Source of the DNA: Paenibacillus piscarius
Lineage (GTDB): Bacteria > Bacillota > Bacilli > Paenibacillales > Paenibacillaceae
Length of the DNA: 64,000 nt
Assembly: GCF_022234545.1 (NCBI RefSeq)
Contig: NZ_JAIEUI010000009.1
Location: forward strand, 186,001-250,000
Direction of reading: 5' to 3'
Shown here: positions 26,639 through 34,059 of the stretch, piece by piece
Layout: every line of letters begins with the position of its first letter
How positions within the stretch are numbered: position 1 is the first letter of the stretch
Notes under the pieces: generated by a model
Databases searched by the model: none
Seen by the model: the letters and a program-made list of their open reading frames with translations, nothing else
What the model was told of the DNA's origin: nothing
Translations under genes and position numbers: made by a program

Positions 26639-26665
26639 CGAACAATATCCAAATCACTTCGTAAT
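26639..26665 (+). promoter_or_regulatory. ECF-sigma-type promoter of the sigY-like operon
   Basis: GAAC at 26640-26643 and CGTAAT at 26660-26665, with 16 bases between. This is the standard spacing of Bacillus ECF promoters. It is 28 bp before the sigma-factor gene, so the sigma factor probably drives its own operon. Confidence 0.55.
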
Positions 26666-26693
26666 GTAGGTTGAAAGGGCGGGCGGAGAACAG

Positions 26694-27248
26694 ATGATGA
26701 CAGACCAACAGCTCGTTGAAGGATGCAAGTCAGGCCAGCCGCAGCATCTTGAGCTGCTCATTGCCAGGTATAGGGATGATCTGTACCGGTTCTGCCGTCA
26801 TCTGACGCTGAACCGGCAGGATGCCGAGGATCTGTTCCAGGAGGTATGGGTGCGGGTGATCCGCAAGCTGGAGAAGTATAATGCGGAGCGTCCATTCAAG
26901 CCCTGGCTGTTCCAGGTGGCCTTCAATCTGTACCGCGACCACTACCGGAAGTGGAAAAGCGTGTACGCCCTCTGGAATTGGCTGTCTTCCGATGCAGAAC
27001 TGGTTCAGCTTAGAGACCCAGAGCCTTCCGCAGAGGAGAACCTGCTGCGGAGCGAGGAGCACCGGCAGCTGGAAGAGTGTCTGCGCGGCTTGCCTGCCCG
27101 TTATCTGGCCCCCCTGGTGCTGTATTACTACGAAGAGTTCAGCTATGAAGGAATTGCAGAAGTGCTGGGTGTGCCGATTGGGACTGTCAAATCCAGATTG
27201 AATCAAGGCAAGAAGCTGCTTCACAGTCTAATGAAGGAGATGAATTGA
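26694..27248 (+). CDS. sigY: ECF sigma factor, SigY-like
   Basis: A 184-residue ECF sigma factor. Region 2 is about 20-90 (AEDLFQEVWVRVIRKLEKY) and region 4 about 120-180 (YYYEEFSYEGIAEVLGVPIGTVKSRLNQGKKLL). The name rests on operon layout: the next genes match yxlC, yxlD, yxlE, yxlF and yxlG in order, size and type. In Bacillus subtilis that operon is autoregulated and restrained by the small membrane proteins. An ECF-type promoter lies just upstream. The stop is immediately followed by the next start. Confidence 0.8.
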   Translation: MMTDQQLVEGCKSGQPQHLELLIARYRDDLYRFCRHLTLNRQDAEDLFQEVWVRVIRKLEKYNAERPFKPWLFQVAFNLYRDHYRKWKSVYALWNWLSSDAELVQLRDPEPSAEENLLRSEEHRQLEECLRGLPARYLAPLVLYYYEEFSYEGIAEVLGVPIGTVKSRLNQGKKLLHSLMKEMN

Positions 27249-27575
27249 TTGAAGGAGCCCGGAGACAATGAACGGCTGCTGAAGGAATATTTCAATACCC
27301 CGCTTACCCCTTCGCCCCGGCTGGTCGTAAGCACGCTCCGGCGGATACAGGGACGGGAGAGGATGGGCATCATCGCCGGATTAATGGCGCTGCAATGGCT
27401 GGTATTCATTTCGATGGCAGGGTTCTTCCTGGCAGGTCCGGCGGCGCTGCCCTGGATCATCAGCCTGCTGCTGCTATTCGTTCTGGTGGAAATGATTGCC
27501 GCCGCCCTATTATTGTATCGTATTACAGGAGGCAGGGAGGGATTGGAAGCTTATGAGAATTCACTTCACCGTTGA
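27249..27575 (+). CDS. yxlC: YxlC-like small membrane protein (putative anti-sigma factor)
   Basis: A 108-residue protein with a TTG start, eight bases after AAGGAGA. The N-terminal 40 residues are cytoplasmic and charged (EYFNTPLTPSPRLVVSTLRRIQGRE), followed by two membrane helices. The position directly behind the sigma gene, the length and the topology match YxlC, part of the anti-SigY system. The N-terminal helix is the likely sigma-binding part. It overlaps the next gene by 23 bases. Confidence 0.65.
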   Translation: MKEPGDNERLLKEYFNTPLTPSPRLVVSTLRRIQGRERMGIIAGLMALQWLVFISMAGFFLAGPAALPWIISLLLLFVLVEMIAAALLLYRITGGREGLEAYENSLHR

Positions 27576-27930
27576 GAAGTTTGTATTCTGGGGGCTTACA
27601 GCCATCGTCCTGCTAAGCTGCATTGCACTTGGAGTAGGCATCAGTCCTTATATGGATGACTTTCTGGAGGAGAATCAGACCTGGCTGATTGTAATGAACC
27701 TGCTGGCCCTGCTGTTTCTCAGCCTTAATGTTCTGATTGCCGTATTTATATACAAGGATGCATCCCGGCGGAGGATGAATGCCTGGCTGTGGATGACAGC
27801 GGTAATCTATATTCCCAACTTCATCGGCCTAATCCTGTATCTGCTGGCAAGGAAGCAGCCGCGCAATGCAATAACCGCTGATTCAAGCGTTGGGGGTATC
27901 CGCTGTCCGCACTGCGGCCATCTAATCTAA
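27553..27930 (+). CDS. yxlD: YxlD-like membrane protein with PLDc_N-type segment and a partial zinc ribbon
   Basis: A 125-residue protein with three membrane segments. Residues 70-105 (IYKDASRRRMNAWLWMTAVIYIPNFIGLILYLLARK) are a PLDc_N-like hairpin as in YxlD/YxlE. The tail ends in CPHCGHLI, half of a zinc ribbon, which the Bacillus protein lacks as far as I recall. Start ATG 27553 follows AGGGAGG. It probably acts with the YxlC-like protein to hold the sigma factor. Confidence 0.6.
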   Translation: MRIHFTVEKFVFWGLTAIVLLSCIALGVGISPYMDDFLEENQTWLIVMNLLALLFLSLNVLIAVFIYKDASRRRMNAWLWMTAVIYIPNFIGLILYLLARKQPRNAITADSSVGGIRCPHCGHLI

Positions 27931-27953
27931 ACCGGGGAGTGTTAAGAATATAT

Positions 27954-28334
27954 ATGAATAAGAAATGGATAACGTTGGGCCTCTTGATCACTATGGTACC
28001 CTTGCTGCTGACTGCCTGCGACAAGAGAATGATGTTCGTCGGCTCCAGCACCAAGAGCAAATTAAGCGCATCCTATAAGCTGTTTACGGGCACGGAAGAG
28101 AAGAAGCTGAATATGAAGAGCGGCGAAACCCTCAATATGGATTACAATTCCAAGGTCGAGAAGGGCGAGTTGTCCATGAAGTTGTATGGGCCTGACAATG
28201 AGGTGCTCAAGGAGCTAGGGACCAATGAGTCAGGAACGGAGAAGGTAGAGGCTGACAAGGACGGGAAATACCGGATTGAAGTTAAAGGCGAGGATACCAA
28301 GGGAAGCTTCGAGGTTGCATTTAAGGTTGAATAA
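27954..28334 (+). CDS. Small lipoprotein inserted in the sigY-like operon
   Basis: A 126-residue protein with a lipobox (LLLTAC) and a compact, Lys/Glu-rich beta domain (YKLFTGTEEKKLNMKSGETL through KGEDTKGSFEVAFKVE). It would sit on the outer face of the membrane. It has no counterpart in the B. subtilis sigY operon as I know it, so it may be a local immunity or sensor component. ATG start; a GTG 15 bases earlier is also possible. Confidence 0.65.
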   Translation: MNKKWITLGLLITMVPLLLTACDKRMMFVGSSTKSKLSASYKLFTGTEEKKLNMKSGETLNMDYNSKVEKGELSMKLYGPDNEVLKELGTNESGTEKVEADKDGKYRIEVKGEDTKGSFEVAFKVE

Positions 28335-28358
28335 TGGTCTACAAGGGGATGTGTGGAA

Positions 28359-28586
28359 ATGGAATTCGGTACATTTACAATCGGAGAGAATGTGGATTCG
28401 AAATTCTGGCTGATGTTGTCGCCGCTCATCGTGCTTCAGCTTGTATTATGGATCATTGCTTTTGTGGATATAGCCAGAAGAACCCGCTTTCGCTTCGGCA
28501 ATAAGTGGATCTGGTCGCTGATCGTGATTTTTGGGAATATTCTCGGTCCTGTGGCCTACTTCCTGCTGAGGGGAGAGGAAGAGTGA
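28359..28586 (+). CDS. yxlE: YxlE-like small PLDc_N membrane protein
   Basis: A 75-residue, two-helix membrane protein. DIARRTRFRFGNKWIWSLIVIFGNILGPVAYFLLRG is a typical PLDc_N (phospholipase-D nuclease N-terminal-like) segment without any catalytic domain. The place between the lipoprotein and the ABC ATPase corresponds to yxlE, a negative regulator of SigY in Bacillus. The start may be GTG 28353 or ATG 28359. Confidence 0.65.
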   Translation: MEFGTFTIGENVDSKFWLMLSPLIVLQLVLWIIAFVDIARRTRFRFGNKWIWSLIVIFGNILGPVAYFLLRGEEE

Positions 28587-29512
28587 GTTATATTCTGGAA
28601 ACCGAGAAGCTGACCAAAACCTTCGGCTCGTTCACCGCTGTTCATGAGATGACAGTCCGTATCCCGGTTTCATCGGTATGCGGCATTCTGGGAGGTAACG
28701 GGGCAGGGAAGACTACGACCTTGAACATGCTCTGCGGGCTGTCGCGTCCTACTTCGGGAGTCATCAGGATTGATGGAGAGGTGCTGGAATTCGGCAAGTC
28801 TCGTTACTCCCGGCTCGGCTTTGTCCCGGATGTTCCGCAATATTATAAATGGATGAAGCCCAAGGAACTGATGCGGTTTGTAGGGGAGTTGTACTTTATG
28901 AGCGGCTCTGCACTAACCAGCCGGATAGAGGAACTGCTGCACAAGGTGGGTCTGGAAGGCTGCAACAAACGAATCGGGAGCTTCTCCCGAGGCATGAGGC
29001 AACGGCTCGGTATCGCCCAGGCTCTGTTGCCGGAGCCGAAGATTCTATTGCTGGACGAACCGACCTCGGCCCTGGACCCGGTAGGTAGAAGCGAGGTGCT
29101 TGAGCTGATCCGTACGCTTGCTGGAGAACTGACAATTCTATTGTCCTCGCATAATCTGTATGAGGTTGAACAGATCTGTGACAGGATTCTGATGATTGAT
29201 AAGGGGAAGGTGATTGCGGATGACACACTGGTGAGCATCAAGAGTAAGTCCGCACTCAATACCCTTGAGCTTCAGACAGAGAGCATGGAGCTTCTGCAAT
29301 CCGCAGCTACCTTGCTAATCCAACACAAGCAAGTGCTGGATGTTGAGATTCTGGAAGAGCGGAATGCATTAAGTATGAACGTAGCTGATCTAAGGGAAGC
29401 GCAGCTCTATATCCCGCAGCTGCTGTCGGGTGCAGGGATTCCCCTGACGCTGTTTCGGATGACGGAGCCCACATTGGAACAATTTTTTCTGAAGATGGTG
29501 AATGCCCGGTGA
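28583..29512 (+). CDS. yxlF: ABC transporter ATP-binding protein, YxlF-like
   Basis: A 309-residue exporter-type ATPase. Walker A is GGNGAGKTTT, the signature FSRGMRQRLGIAQAL (SRG instead of SGG, common in this type) and Walker B ILLLDEPTSALD. A C-terminal extension (about 215-305) is typical of bacitracin/lantibiotic-immunity-type ATPases. GTG start overlaps the yxlE-like stop; the stop overlaps the permease start. With the permease it forms an ABC-2 exporter that could give self-protection against, or export, the neighbouring peptide. Confidence 0.82.
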   Translation: MSYILETEKLTKTFGSFTAVHEMTVRIPVSSVCGILGGNGAGKTTTLNMLCGLSRPTSGVIRIDGEVLEFGKSRYSRLGFVPDVPQYYKWMKPKELMRFVGELYFMSGSALTSRIEELLHKVGLEGCNKRIGSFSRGMRQRLGIAQALLPEPKILLLDEPTSALDPVGRSEVLELIRTLAGELTILLSSHNLYEVEQICDRILMIDKGKVIADDTLVSIKSKSALNTLELQTESMELLQSAATLLIQHKQVLDVEILEERNALSMNVADLREAQLYIPQLLSGAGIPLTLFRMTEPTLEQFFLKMVNAR

Positions 29513-30279
29513 ATATTAAAGTGCTGTTCAGGAAAGATCTGAGAGAGATGATGGTCAGCAAGAAGGTGCTGATTCTGTTAGGAGTGTTTATTTTTTTTGC
29601 CTTATCAGGCCCGCTGTCTGCGAAGTTTGAACCCGAATTAATGAAGGCTTACTCGAATAAGCTAGGCCCGGGAAGCGTAATTCATGTACCGGCCCCTGTA
29701 TACACCGATGCCTATAAGGATACTTTTAATAACCTCAAGCAGGCGGGCATTATCGTGGTGATTCTGCTGGTATGCGGAACTATGGTAGATGAGAAAAAAA
29801 GCGGAACCGCTGCGTTTCTGCTGACAAAGGGGCTGTCAAGGACCTCCTTTCTGTTAAGTAAGGTTGCCTCCAGAGTGCTGATGTTTACCGCTGCCTGCGG
29901 TGCGGCTGGTATCGTATGTGTCCTGTACACTTATCTGATTTTTGGTGAATATTCTCTTCCGAATTTGTATCTGGCTTTTCTCTTGTATTGGGTGTACGGG
30001 ATTTTTGTAATCTGTGTTTCCATGTTGGCCAGTGTAATGGCCCGGACGTTTACCCAGGCTTTTTTCACCGGGTTTGCCGCCTATTTTGTCATAAGTCTGC
30101 TCAGCCTGGTGCCTTATCTGGACCGTTATATACCCGGGAGGCTGAACGCCATTAACCAGGATATTCTTTCCGGGGCAAGTCTGCAGGAGCATTGGTTCGT
30201 ACCTGCGGGCATCTCTTTGCTGCTGTCGGCAGGACTGGTCTTCCTGTGCCAGCGTATTTTTCAGGAGCAAGAACTTTAG
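29509..30279 (+). CDS. yxlG: ABC-2 type permease, YxlG-like
   Basis: A 256-residue permease with six membrane helices: one after the basic N-terminus (KKVLILLGVFIFFALSG), then five from about residue 75 on. The first loop (about 40-70) is extracytoplasmic. The GTG start overlaps the ATPase stop. Size and order match yxlG. A hairpin terminator follows and ends the sigY-like operon. Confidence 0.78.
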   Translation: MNIKVLFRKDLREMMVSKKVLILLGVFIFFALSGPLSAKFEPELMKAYSNKLGPGSVIHVPAPVYTDAYKDTFNNLKQAGIIVVILLVCGTMVDEKKSGTAAFLLTKGLSRTSFLLSKVASRVLMFTAACGAAGIVCVLYTYLIFGEYSLPNLYLAFLLYWVYGIFVICVSMLASVMARTFTQAFFTGFAAYFVISLLSLVPYLDRYIPGRLNAINQDILSGASLQEHWFVPAGISLLLSAGLVFLCQRIFQEQEL

Positions 30280-30309
30280 CAGGGGAACCACTACATATCG
30301 TTTGGATAC

Positions 30310-30344
30310 AAGACTCTTCCTTATATATAAGGCAGGGTCTTTTT
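30310..30344 (+). terminator. Rho-independent terminator of the sigY-like operon
   Basis: AAGAC...CCTTATATATAAGG...GTCTT stem followed by TTTT. It separates yxlG from modA. Confidence 0.7.
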
Positions 30345-30486
30345 GGCATGAGGATGAGGGGAATCCCTGGTTTCATACTAATTATAACTAAATATATACA
30401 AACATAATCAAATGTATTGTATAATCCATTGTAACTTGCTAGAATATGATCAAAATATACGAAAAAGCAATGGGGAGGAATGGAGC

Positions 30487-31269
30487 ATGCTGAAGAAGTG
30501 GTTGATGGGATTGCTGGTGCTTCTTACGGTAACGGGTGTGTCGGCGGGTTCAGCTGGAGAGGTCGAGGCGGCAGTCAAGAAGACCGAGATTATTGTCTCC
30601 GCAGCGGCGAGTCTCCAGGACAGTCTCGACAAGATTGCAGTACAGTACGAGAAGCAGCATCCCGATATTAAGCTGGTATTCAATTACGGCGCGTCGGGCA
30701 CGCTGCAGAAGCAGATTGAGCAGGGGGCCCCGGCGGACCTGTTCTTCTCCGCAGGAGATAAGCAGATGAATGCTCTGGTGGACAAGGGGCTGGTCGGGGA
30801 TCATAAGGCGCTGCTGAAGAATCAGCTGGTTGCTGTGGTGCCTTCGAATTCGAACACGAAGCTTACCTCCATTACAGATCTTACCGGGCCAGCCTTCAAA
30901 AAGGTGGCGGTAGGCCAGCCGGAGTCGGTACCGGCCGGGCAATATGCCCAGCAGTCCTTGACCGCAAAGAAGGTATGGGATACGCTGCAAGGCAAACTGG
31001 TCTTCGCCAAGGATGTCCGCCAGGTGCTGTCCTATGTAGAGACAGGTAATGCGGATGCCGGCTTCGTCTACAAGACAGACGCGCTCACCTCAAAGAAGGT
31101 GAAGATTGCCCTGACCGTGGGCGGTCATGTGCACAAGGCGATTAATTATCCGGTGGGTATTGTGAAGGATTCGAAGCATCAGACGGAAGCCAAAGCGTTC
31201 TACAGCTATGTACAGACCGCTGCTGCCAGCTCCGTCTTCACCGGCTACGGCTTTCAATTGGCGAAATAA
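30487..31269 (+). CDS. modA: Molybdate ABC transporter substrate-binding protein
   Basis: A 260-residue ModA. A signal peptide (1-28, ending AGEVEAA) lacks a lipobox Cys. The mature part begins EIIVSAAASLQDSLDKIA and has FNYGASGTLQKQIEQGAPADLFFSA, the oxyanion-binding Ser residues of ModA. GGGGAGGAA is six bases before the ATG. It is followed 29 bp later by modB. An AT-rich 100-bp stretch precedes it. Confidence 0.92.
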   Translation: MLKKWLMGLLVLLTVTGVSAGSAGEVEAAVKKTEIIVSAAASLQDSLDKIAVQYEKQHPDIKLVFNYGASGTLQKQIEQGAPADLFFSAGDKQMNALVDKGLVGDHKALLKNQLVAVVPSNSNTKLTSITDLTGPAFKKVAVGQPESVPAGQYAQQSLTAKKVWDTLQGKLVFAKDVRQVLSYVETGNADAGFVYKTDALTSKKVKIALTVGGHVHKAINYPVGIVKDSKHQTEAKAFYSYVQTAAASSVFTGYGFQLAK

Positions 31270-31298
31270 GTAACTTCTATTAGATAGGGTGACAAGAG

Positions 31299-31961
31299 AT
31301 GGAGATCCAATGGGCCGATTTTTTCGCCCCGGTCTGGCTGTCGGTGAAGATAGCGGTCTTGACCAGCGTCATCGTGTTCCTGCTGGCGGTGCTGGCTGCG
31401 CGGAAAATGGCGGGGCGCCGATTCTTCGGGCATAACCTGGTCGAGACGGTGCTGCTGCTACCTCTGGTGCTGCCCCCGACCGTAGTCGGCTTCGTCCTGC
31501 TGGTGGTCCTCGGGCGGCGGAGCTGGATCGGCAGGCTGTATGAACAGTTCACGGAGCAGACGATTCTGTTCACCTGGGGAGCGGCGGTCATTGCTGCTGT
31601 TGTGGTGGCTTTTCCGCTGGTATACCGGACGGTCAAGGCGGGGTTCGAGGGCGTGGAGAAGGACCTGGAGGATGCCGCGCGGGCGCAGGGAGCCAGCGAG
31701 CTTCAGGTGCTGCGTTATGTGACCCTGCCGCTGGCCGGGCGTTCACTGGCCGCAGGTTATGTGCTCGGCTTCGCCCGCGGTCTGGGGGAGTTCGGGGCAA
31801 CGATTATGGTGGCGGGCAATATTCCGGGCCGCACCCAGACCGTGCCCACTGCCATCTATGTAGCGGTAGACGGCGGCAACATGACGCTGGCCTGGATGTG
31901 GGTCGGCTCAATCATTGTGATTTCCATGCTTATGCTGATGTTTGTGAACCGACGCTCCTGA
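31299..31961 (+). CDS. modB: Molybdate ABC transporter permease
   Basis: A 220-residue ModB with five or six membrane helices. LLPLVLPPTVVGFVLL and the EAA loop (LEDAARAQGASELQVLRYVTLPLAG) followed by GFARGLGEFGATIMVAGNIPG are specific to ModB. No modC ATPase follows in this window; a strong terminator comes directly after, so the ATPase must be encoded elsewhere or shared. Confidence 0.92.
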   Translation: MEIQWADFFAPVWLSVKIAVLTSVIVFLLAVLAARKMAGRRFFGHNLVETVLLLPLVLPPTVVGFVLLVVLGRRSWIGRLYEQFTEQTILFTWGAAVIAAVVVAFPLVYRTVKAGFEGVEKDLEDAARAQGASELQVLRYVTLPLAGRSLAAGYVLGFARGLGEFGATIMVAGNIPGRTQTVPTAIYVAVDGGNMTLAWMWVGSIIVISMLMLMFVNRRS

Positions 31962-31988
31962 GTGATTGAGGTTAGGTCAACAAGGGCA

Positions 31989-32031
31989 ACCCCCGTCCTC
32001 ACCGGGATTTCCGGTGAGGACGGGGGTTTTT
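31989..32031 (+). terminator. Strong Rho-independent terminator after modB
   Basis: CCCCCGTCCTCACCGG / CCGGTGAGGACGGGGG, 16-bp perfect stem, 5-base loop, TTTTT. Confidence 0.93.
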
Positions 32032-32071
32032 CGGTAAGCCGGAAATCGGCTGGTGTGTGGTGAGCGGGCCG

Positions 32072-32241
32072 AATGTAATCGAAAAACCGATCACATTCGG
32101 CGTGACGGAGGCGCATGGAGCAAATGTAATCGAAAAACCGACCACATTCGGCGTGACGGAGGCGCGTGGAGCAAATGTAATCGAAAAACCGACCACATTC
32201 GGCGTGACGGAGGCGCGTGGGCAAATGTAATCGAAAAACAG
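32072..32241. repeat. 51-bp tandem repeat, hairpin-forming, intergenic
   Basis: Units start at 32072, 32123, 32174 and 32224 (period 51, last interval 50; the fourth is partial). Each begins AATGTAATCGAAAAACCG and continues to CACATTCGGCGTGACGGAGGCG-type sequence. In the first unit AATGTAATCG can pair with CGATCACATT around an A-rich loop. Related copies occur at 63859-63934 and a degenerate half at 32380-32392. No ORF with a ribosome site uses it. Confidence 0.9.
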
Positions 32242-32442
32242 GCATGACAAGACAGAGGCCTTGTCACCCCCAGGAATGAAAATAAGTGGGTGGTATCCGT
32301 CGCACCCATTCTAAATGAGGCTGTAGTTGTTCAAAACCCGTTCTGCGGCGCATTATCCGATACTTCTATTTTCGTATTAAACCGACCACATTGGCTACAT
32401 TGGGCGTTTGCGCGGGCGCGTAGGCCATGCTGCTCTCTGACT
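32242..32442. other. Intergenic stretch between the tandem repeat and yesN-like gene
   Basis: About 200 bp without a gene. It contains a degenerate repeat half (AACCGACCACATT at 32380-32392) and otherwise nothing I can support. With the terminator and repeats, the whole 31962-32442 gap is non-coding. Confidence 0.6.
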
Positions 32443-34059
32443 TTATAGGCTTTGTGTCCCCTGCCTGCGGTAATCGGACGGGGAGACGCCGGTCTCCTTC
32501 TTGAAGATACGGTTGAAGGACCGGTAATTCTCGAACCCGATCGATTCGGAGATCTCGAAGGTCTTGTGATCGGTGGTGAGCAGCAGCAGCTTGGCCTGTT
32601 CAATCCGCAGCCGGGTCAGGTATTGGATGAAGCTCTCACCGACCGCCTTCTTGAACATGGAGCTGAAATACGGCACGCTGTAATTAATCGAAGCGGCCAG
32701 TTCCTCCAGCTTATAAGGATAGCTGAGATCCTCACGCATCTGCTGGATAATCCGGGTGATCGAGGCATCGATCTTCCGGCCGCCCCCCTGAAGCTGCTGG
32801 AGCTTGCGGAAATAATCACAGGTGATCTCATGCACCGCGTTGAAGGTCTGGCACAGCTCCATCTGTACCCGCAGGTCGGCCTCCAGCTCCGCACCGCCTT
32901 CCGCGCCAATCACATTATGGCTCATATCCAGGAACACCCGCAGATATAACGATTTCATCTGCTCCGGGTCCCAGGATTGCTCCATCGCCTGGCGGTGCAG
33001 CGACTGGCGCTCGTGCTCCAGTGCGGCTGTGCTGAGATGCGGCTCCAGCAGCGCCTTCTTCAGCACCTTGCTCCAGAAGCGGCTGAGCGGCTCGGGAATC
33101 CGCTGGAAGCCGGCCAGCTGCTCCCATTCCCGGATGCCGATGCTCTCGTTCGAGCGGTAGAAGAACGGATAAGAGGCAGAGGCCAGCCGCTTCAGTGCCT
33201 CCGGGCGGGCCTCCGGCTCCTGGCCGAAGCTAAATAGCAGGGCGATGCATCTCATTTTGAGATTCGCGGCGAAGGATTCCAGCACCTGCTCCAGGAAGCC
33301 CTGGCGTTCGGGCTTCCGCGCATCGTTGTACAGGGCGAGGAACCGCCCTTTGTCGAGGGCGATCACCTTGTGCGGACCGATGCTGCCGAGCAGCTCCTTC
33401 AGCACGTTCACGCCGGCGAACTGCCACAGCTTCAGCTCCTCTAACTGGTCGATCGGGAAGCGCAGGGAGCCGCGGTCCAGCTCCAGCAGCAGCACCTTGA
33501 CGCCTTGGCCGTGGAGCGGAAGCTGCGCGTCCTCCAGGCTGCGCAGCCACTTGGCTTCCGCCGCCGGACTGCGCAGCATATCCAGGAACAGGCTCTGCTC
33601 AATCTCCAGCTCACTCAGGCGGACCTGCTGCTCCAGCTGGAGATAGTTGTCTCTGGTCTCGCCGCGTGAATCCGCCTTGGCTGCCAGCTCCTCCATCGTC
33701 CGGGTCAGGAGGCCGGGATCGGAGAGGCAGTCATCCTTAATCAGATAGGAGGCTGCCTTCAGGCGAATCGCCTGCTGCGCGTAATGAAAGTCCTGATGGC
33801 AGGTGAGAATGATGATCTGCGGAGGGCGTGCGCCGCTGGCCTCAATCTCGCGCAGCATCTCCAGCCCGTTCATGCCCGGCATCGTAATATCGGTCACGAC
33901 CAGCTCCGGCTGATGCTTCAGGAACAGCTCCAGCCCGTCCCGGCCGTCCTCCGCTTCGCCCACAAGGGTGAACAGATCTGCCCGCTCTTCTATGAAATGG
34001 CGAAACACTGTTCTTGCCGGGATCTCATCCTCCACAAGAACAACTCTATATTGGCTCAT
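32443..34059 (-). CDS. Two-component response regulator, YesN/AraC type
   Basis: A 538-residue regulator. The receiver domain (1-125) has the acidic pair E10/D11 and phospho-acceptor D57 in VVTDITMPGMNG. A long middle region (about 130-420) follows. The C-terminal AraC-type double HTH (about 435-535) contains KLEELAASINYSVPYFSSMFKKAVG and EISESIGFENYRSFNRIFKKETGVSPSDYRR. Its start overlaps the end of the kinase gene by 14 bases, so the two are one operon. It most likely controls the divergent sugar-transport and lyase genes at 36072-41794. Confidence 0.9.
   Translation of the reverse strand: MSQYRVVLVEDEIPARTVFRHFIEERADLFTLVGEAEDGRDGLELFLKHQPELVVTDITMPGMNGLEMLREIEASGARPPQIIILTCHQDFHYAQQAIRLKAASYLIKDDCLSDPGLLTRTMEELAAKADSRGETRDNYLQLEQQVRLSELEIEQSLFLDMLRSPAAEAKWLRSLEDAQLPLHGQGVKVLLLELDRGSLRFPIDQLEELKLWQFAGVNVLKELLGSIGPHKVIALDKGRFLALYNDARKPERQGFLEQVLESFAANLKMRCIALLFSFGQEPEARPEALKRLASASYPFFYRSNESIGIREWEQLAGFQRIPEPLSRFWSKVLKKALLEPHLSTAALEHERQSLHRQAMEQSWDPEQMKSLYLRVFLDMSHNVIGAEGGAELEADLRVQMELCQTFNAVHEITCDYFRKLQQLQGGGRKIDASITRIIQQMREDLSYPYKLEELAASINYSVPYFSSMFKKAVGESFIQYLTRLRIEQAKLLLLTTDHKTFEISESIGFENYRSFNRIFKKETGVSPSDYRRQGTQSL

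Noticed and set aside
32072..32241. Tandem repeat considered as a CRISPR array
   Set aside because: Units abut with no unique spacers, the period includes the whole unit, and there are no cas genes.
31999..32309. Short frames across the 51-bp repeat giving 17-residue repeat peptides
   Set aside because: Because 51 is a multiple of three every frame looks periodic; none has a ribosome site, and the fourth unit shifts frame by one base.
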